Shown here: positions 62,275 to 64,000 of the stretch, piece by piece | Layout of the letters: every line of letters begins with the position of its first letter | How positions within the stretch are numbered: the first letter of the stretch is position 1 | Source of the DNA: CAIKBL01 sp964555355 | Lineage (GTDB): Bacteria; Pseudomonadota; Gammaproteobacteria; Ga0077536 | DNA: 64,000 nt | Direction: 5' to 3' | Assembly: GCA_964555355.1 (NCBI GenBank) | Contig: CAZKRY010000014.1 | Span: 138,368-202,367 of the forward strand | The notes under the pieces: model-generated | What the model saw: the letters and a program-made list of their open reading frames with translations, nothing else | The model's database searches: none | Told to the model about the DNA's origin: nothing | Program-made: the position numbers and the translations under genes

Positions 62275-63489
62275 ATGCCGCTGACAAATGTGCAGGTCCA
62301 ACAGGCCAAAGCTCGCGAAAAGCCATACAAGATCACTGATGAACGAGGGCTCTATTTAGAAGTCTCTCCGAACGGTGGAAAGTGGTGGCGATTCAAGTAC
62401 TGCTTCGCGGGCAAAGAGAAGCGACTTTCGCTTGGCGTGTATCCGGACATCGATTTAAAAACTGCACGTGCGCGAAGAGATGACGCACGTAAGCAGGTCG
62501 CCAATAAAATTGATCCGAGTCAACAACGAAAAGCAGAGAAAGCAACTAGGCTCGAAGAAGCTGCAAACACCTTTGAAGCAATTGCGCGCGAGTGGCATGC
62601 GCAACGCAAGAACGTGCTTGAGAAGAGCACGCTAGATGGAATCATGATGCGCATGGAGAAGCACCTGTTTCCATGGCTAGGTGACAAACCCATAGCACGC
62701 ATCGAAGCACCTGATCTGCTAGAAGTACTGCGTCGCGCAGAATCTCTCGCGCTCGCCGATACACCGCGCCGCCTCCGACAATATTGCGGGCAAATATTCC
62801 GGTATGCCATCGTCACGGGGCGCGCAAAACGAGACCCGGCTAGCGACCTTCGCGGCGCACTGAAGCCCCATAAGGCAAAGCATCATGCCGCCGTAGTAGA
62901 GCCGAAAGCAGTGGGTGGACTGCTGCGCGCAATTGATAGTTACTCCGGCGAACCCGCAACGTGCGCGGCGCTGAAACTCGCCCCGCTCGTTTTCGTCCGT
63001 CCTGGTGAATTGAGGCGGGCCGAGTGGAGCGAATTCGACCTCGACTATGCAGAGTGGCGGATACCCGCGGCGCGCATGAAGATGCGGGAGGCGCACATCG
63101 TCCCTTTGTCGCGCCAGGCCGTCACTGTTCTGCGCGAGCTGCACTTCATCACTGGGAAATGGAACTATGTCTTTCCCAGCATCCGCTCAAAATCCAAATG
63201 CATGAGTGAAAACACTATTACGGGAGCGCTTCGTCGGCTCGGCTATACAACTGACGACATGACCGCGCACGGTTTTCGATCAATGGCGTCCACGCTGTTA
63301 AATGAGCAAGGCTGGCATCGAGATGCGATTGAACGGCAGCTCGCTCATGCAGAACGCGACGGCGTTCGGGCTGCATACAATCGCGCCGAATATCTCGGCG
63401 AGCGACGCAAAATGATGCAGGCGTGGGCGGATTTTCTGGACGGGCTCAAGACGGGTGCCGAGGTTACGCTTATTTTCAAGAAGGCGTAG
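62275..63489 (+). CDS. P4-type tyrosine recombinase (island integrase)
   Basis: 404 residues, normal for the P4/DUF4102 group. The N-terminal arm-binding domain starts MPLTNVQVQQAKAREKPYKI and includes DERGLYLEVSPNGGKWWRFK (given in parts). The catalytic residues are R in FVRPGELRRAEW (about 245), K in ARMKMREAHIVPLS, the H-x-x-R in HGFRSMAS (about 332), H in LAHAERDGV and Y in AAYNRAEYLGER (about 369). It would integrate an element at tRNA-Thr. GAGGGTG lies before the ATG. Codon use and AT content around it differ somewhat from the host genes. Confidence 0.94.
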   Translation: MPLTNVQVQQAKAREKPYKITDERGLYLEVSPNGGKWWRFKYCFAGKEKRLSLGVYPDIDLKTARARRDDARKQVANKIDPSQQRKAEKATRLEEAANTFEAIAREWHAQRKNVLEKSTLDGIMMRMEKHLFPWLGDKPIARIEAPDLLEVLRRAESLALADTPRRLRQYCGQIFRYAIVTGRAKRDPASDLRGALKPHKAKHHAAVVEPKAVGGLLRAIDSYSGEPATCAALKLAPLVFVRPGELRRAEWSEFDLDYAEWRIPAARMKMREAHIVPLSRQAVTVLRELHFITGKWNYVFPSIRSKSKCMSENTITGALRRLGYTTDDMTAHGFRSMASTLLNEQGWHRDAIERQLAHAERDGVRAAYNRAEYLGERRKMMQAWADFLDGLKTGAEVTLIFKKA

Positions 63490-63649
63490 CGAACGCCGCG
63501 CACCTCGCGACCGGGAGCCGCGCTCCGGCTGCAAGTCAGAAGGGACAGCGCAACCCGCGCGATAGTCTGCATCAGCGTATGGTTGCGCATCGGCTAGCCG
63601 AAAATCAGCATCCAACAGCTCGGCGCGTTGAAACCCAAATTGCAGCGCG

Positions 63650-64000
63650 TTATGCCCCCGGCGAGCCTACGTCACCCACGGGCAGCAAAGGAATTCCCAG
63701 TTCTTTCAGAAACTCATTGTGCTTGCCCGTGGCCGTTTGAATCGCGCTTTCGATTTTTTGCAGCTCGGTGTGTATCGCTGATAAATCAATCTCCTCCTCA
63801 CCCACCGCCGTGCTGATGTAGCGGGAGATGTTCAAGTTGAAATCGTTCTTTTCGATTTCCGCCATCTCAACCCGGCGGGCGTAGCGCGGCTCCTCTTTGC
63901 GGAACTGGTAGGTGTCGATGATCTTCGCAATGTGCTCGGGCTTGAGTTGGTTCTGGCGCTTTCCTTTCACGAAATGCTCAGGACCACTAGCGTTGATGAA
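63650..64000 (-). CDS. hsdM: type I restriction-modification methylase HsdM, C-terminal fragment at the edge
   Basis: The frame runs in from the right edge; 116 residues are visible, beginning FINASGPEHFVKGKRQNQL, then HIAKIIDTYQFRKEEPRYAR and NDFNLNISRYISTAV, and ending in SPGA with a stop at 63650. The FINA..-F.KGKRQN-L sequence and the DFNLNISRY segment are typical of the end of HsdM, the modification subunit. It is not complete in the window, and no hsdS or hsdR is seen. It belongs to the island that follows tRNA-Thr. Confidence 0.88.
   Translation of the reverse strand, partial: FINASGPEHFVKGKRQNQLKPEHIAKIIDTYQFRKEEPRYARRVEMAEIEKNDFNLNISRYISTAVGEEEIDLSAIHTELQKIESAIQTATGKHNEFLKELGIPLLPVGDVGSPGA

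Overview
The window looks like a chromosomal segment of a moderately GC-rich proteobacterium, most probably a gammaproteobacterium. This rests on the gene sets seen here: DUF2232-rplI-dnaB-alr-radA, sdhCDAB with sdhE and ygfZ, birA-coaX-SPOR protein next to a tRNA-Thr, a gamma-type carbonic anhydrase and a full-length CysB. No rRNA, CRISPR array or insertion sequence was seen.

Layout. 1-10.7 kb is housekeeping on the plus strand: end of a DUF2232 membrane protein, rplI, dnaB, alr, radA, ffh and a MaeB-type malic enzyme, with a CorC/CNNM transporter and a CcsA-like protein on the minus strand. 10.7-16.8 kb is a minus-strand run: an unannotated-looking 55-residue SdhAF4 homologue, sdhC-D-A-B, sdhE, ygfZ, dsbB and a small exported protein. 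A YgfX-like gene is divergent from it. 17.3-26.4 kb is a second minus-strand run: cyclase-FHA protein, PP2C phosphatase, a 1563-residue membrane Ser/Thr kinase ending in a sulfatase-modifying-factor domain, a small membrane protein, ubiG, gph and a squalene-synthase homologue that has lost its aspartate motifs. 26.5-40.4 kb is a two-partner secretion locus: TpsB and a 3361-residue TpsA with about twenty beta-rich repeats, split by an exported M20 amidohydrolase. 41-44.9 kb has leuCD, a gamma carbonic anhydrase, a frameshifted coiled-coil gene and a class I aldolase. 45-53.5 kb has a sulfotransferase, an acyl-CoA synthetase, an ECHDC3-like protein, a siroheme synthase with a decayed C-terminus, an SDR-like protein, a MetE-core protein, CysB and a thioredoxin-fold protein. 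53.7-62 kb has an FHA protein coupled to a zinc lipoprotein peptidase, a sulfurtransferase, a VWA-FHA membrane protein, birA, coaX and a SPOR protein. From 62 kb a tRNA-Thr is followed by a P4-type integrase and the end of hsdM, which is the start of a genomic island.

How the genes may work together. Respiratory complex II is encoded with up to four maturation-type partners (SdhAF4, SdhE, YgfX and, more loosely, YgfZ). Kinase, phosphatase, cyclase and three FHA proteins suggest a phosphothreonine signalling network that sits beside, and may regulate, the large surface adhesin. The 45-56 kb stretch leans towards sulfur metabolism. Intergenic space is small; what exists is occupied by two families of palindromic repeats.
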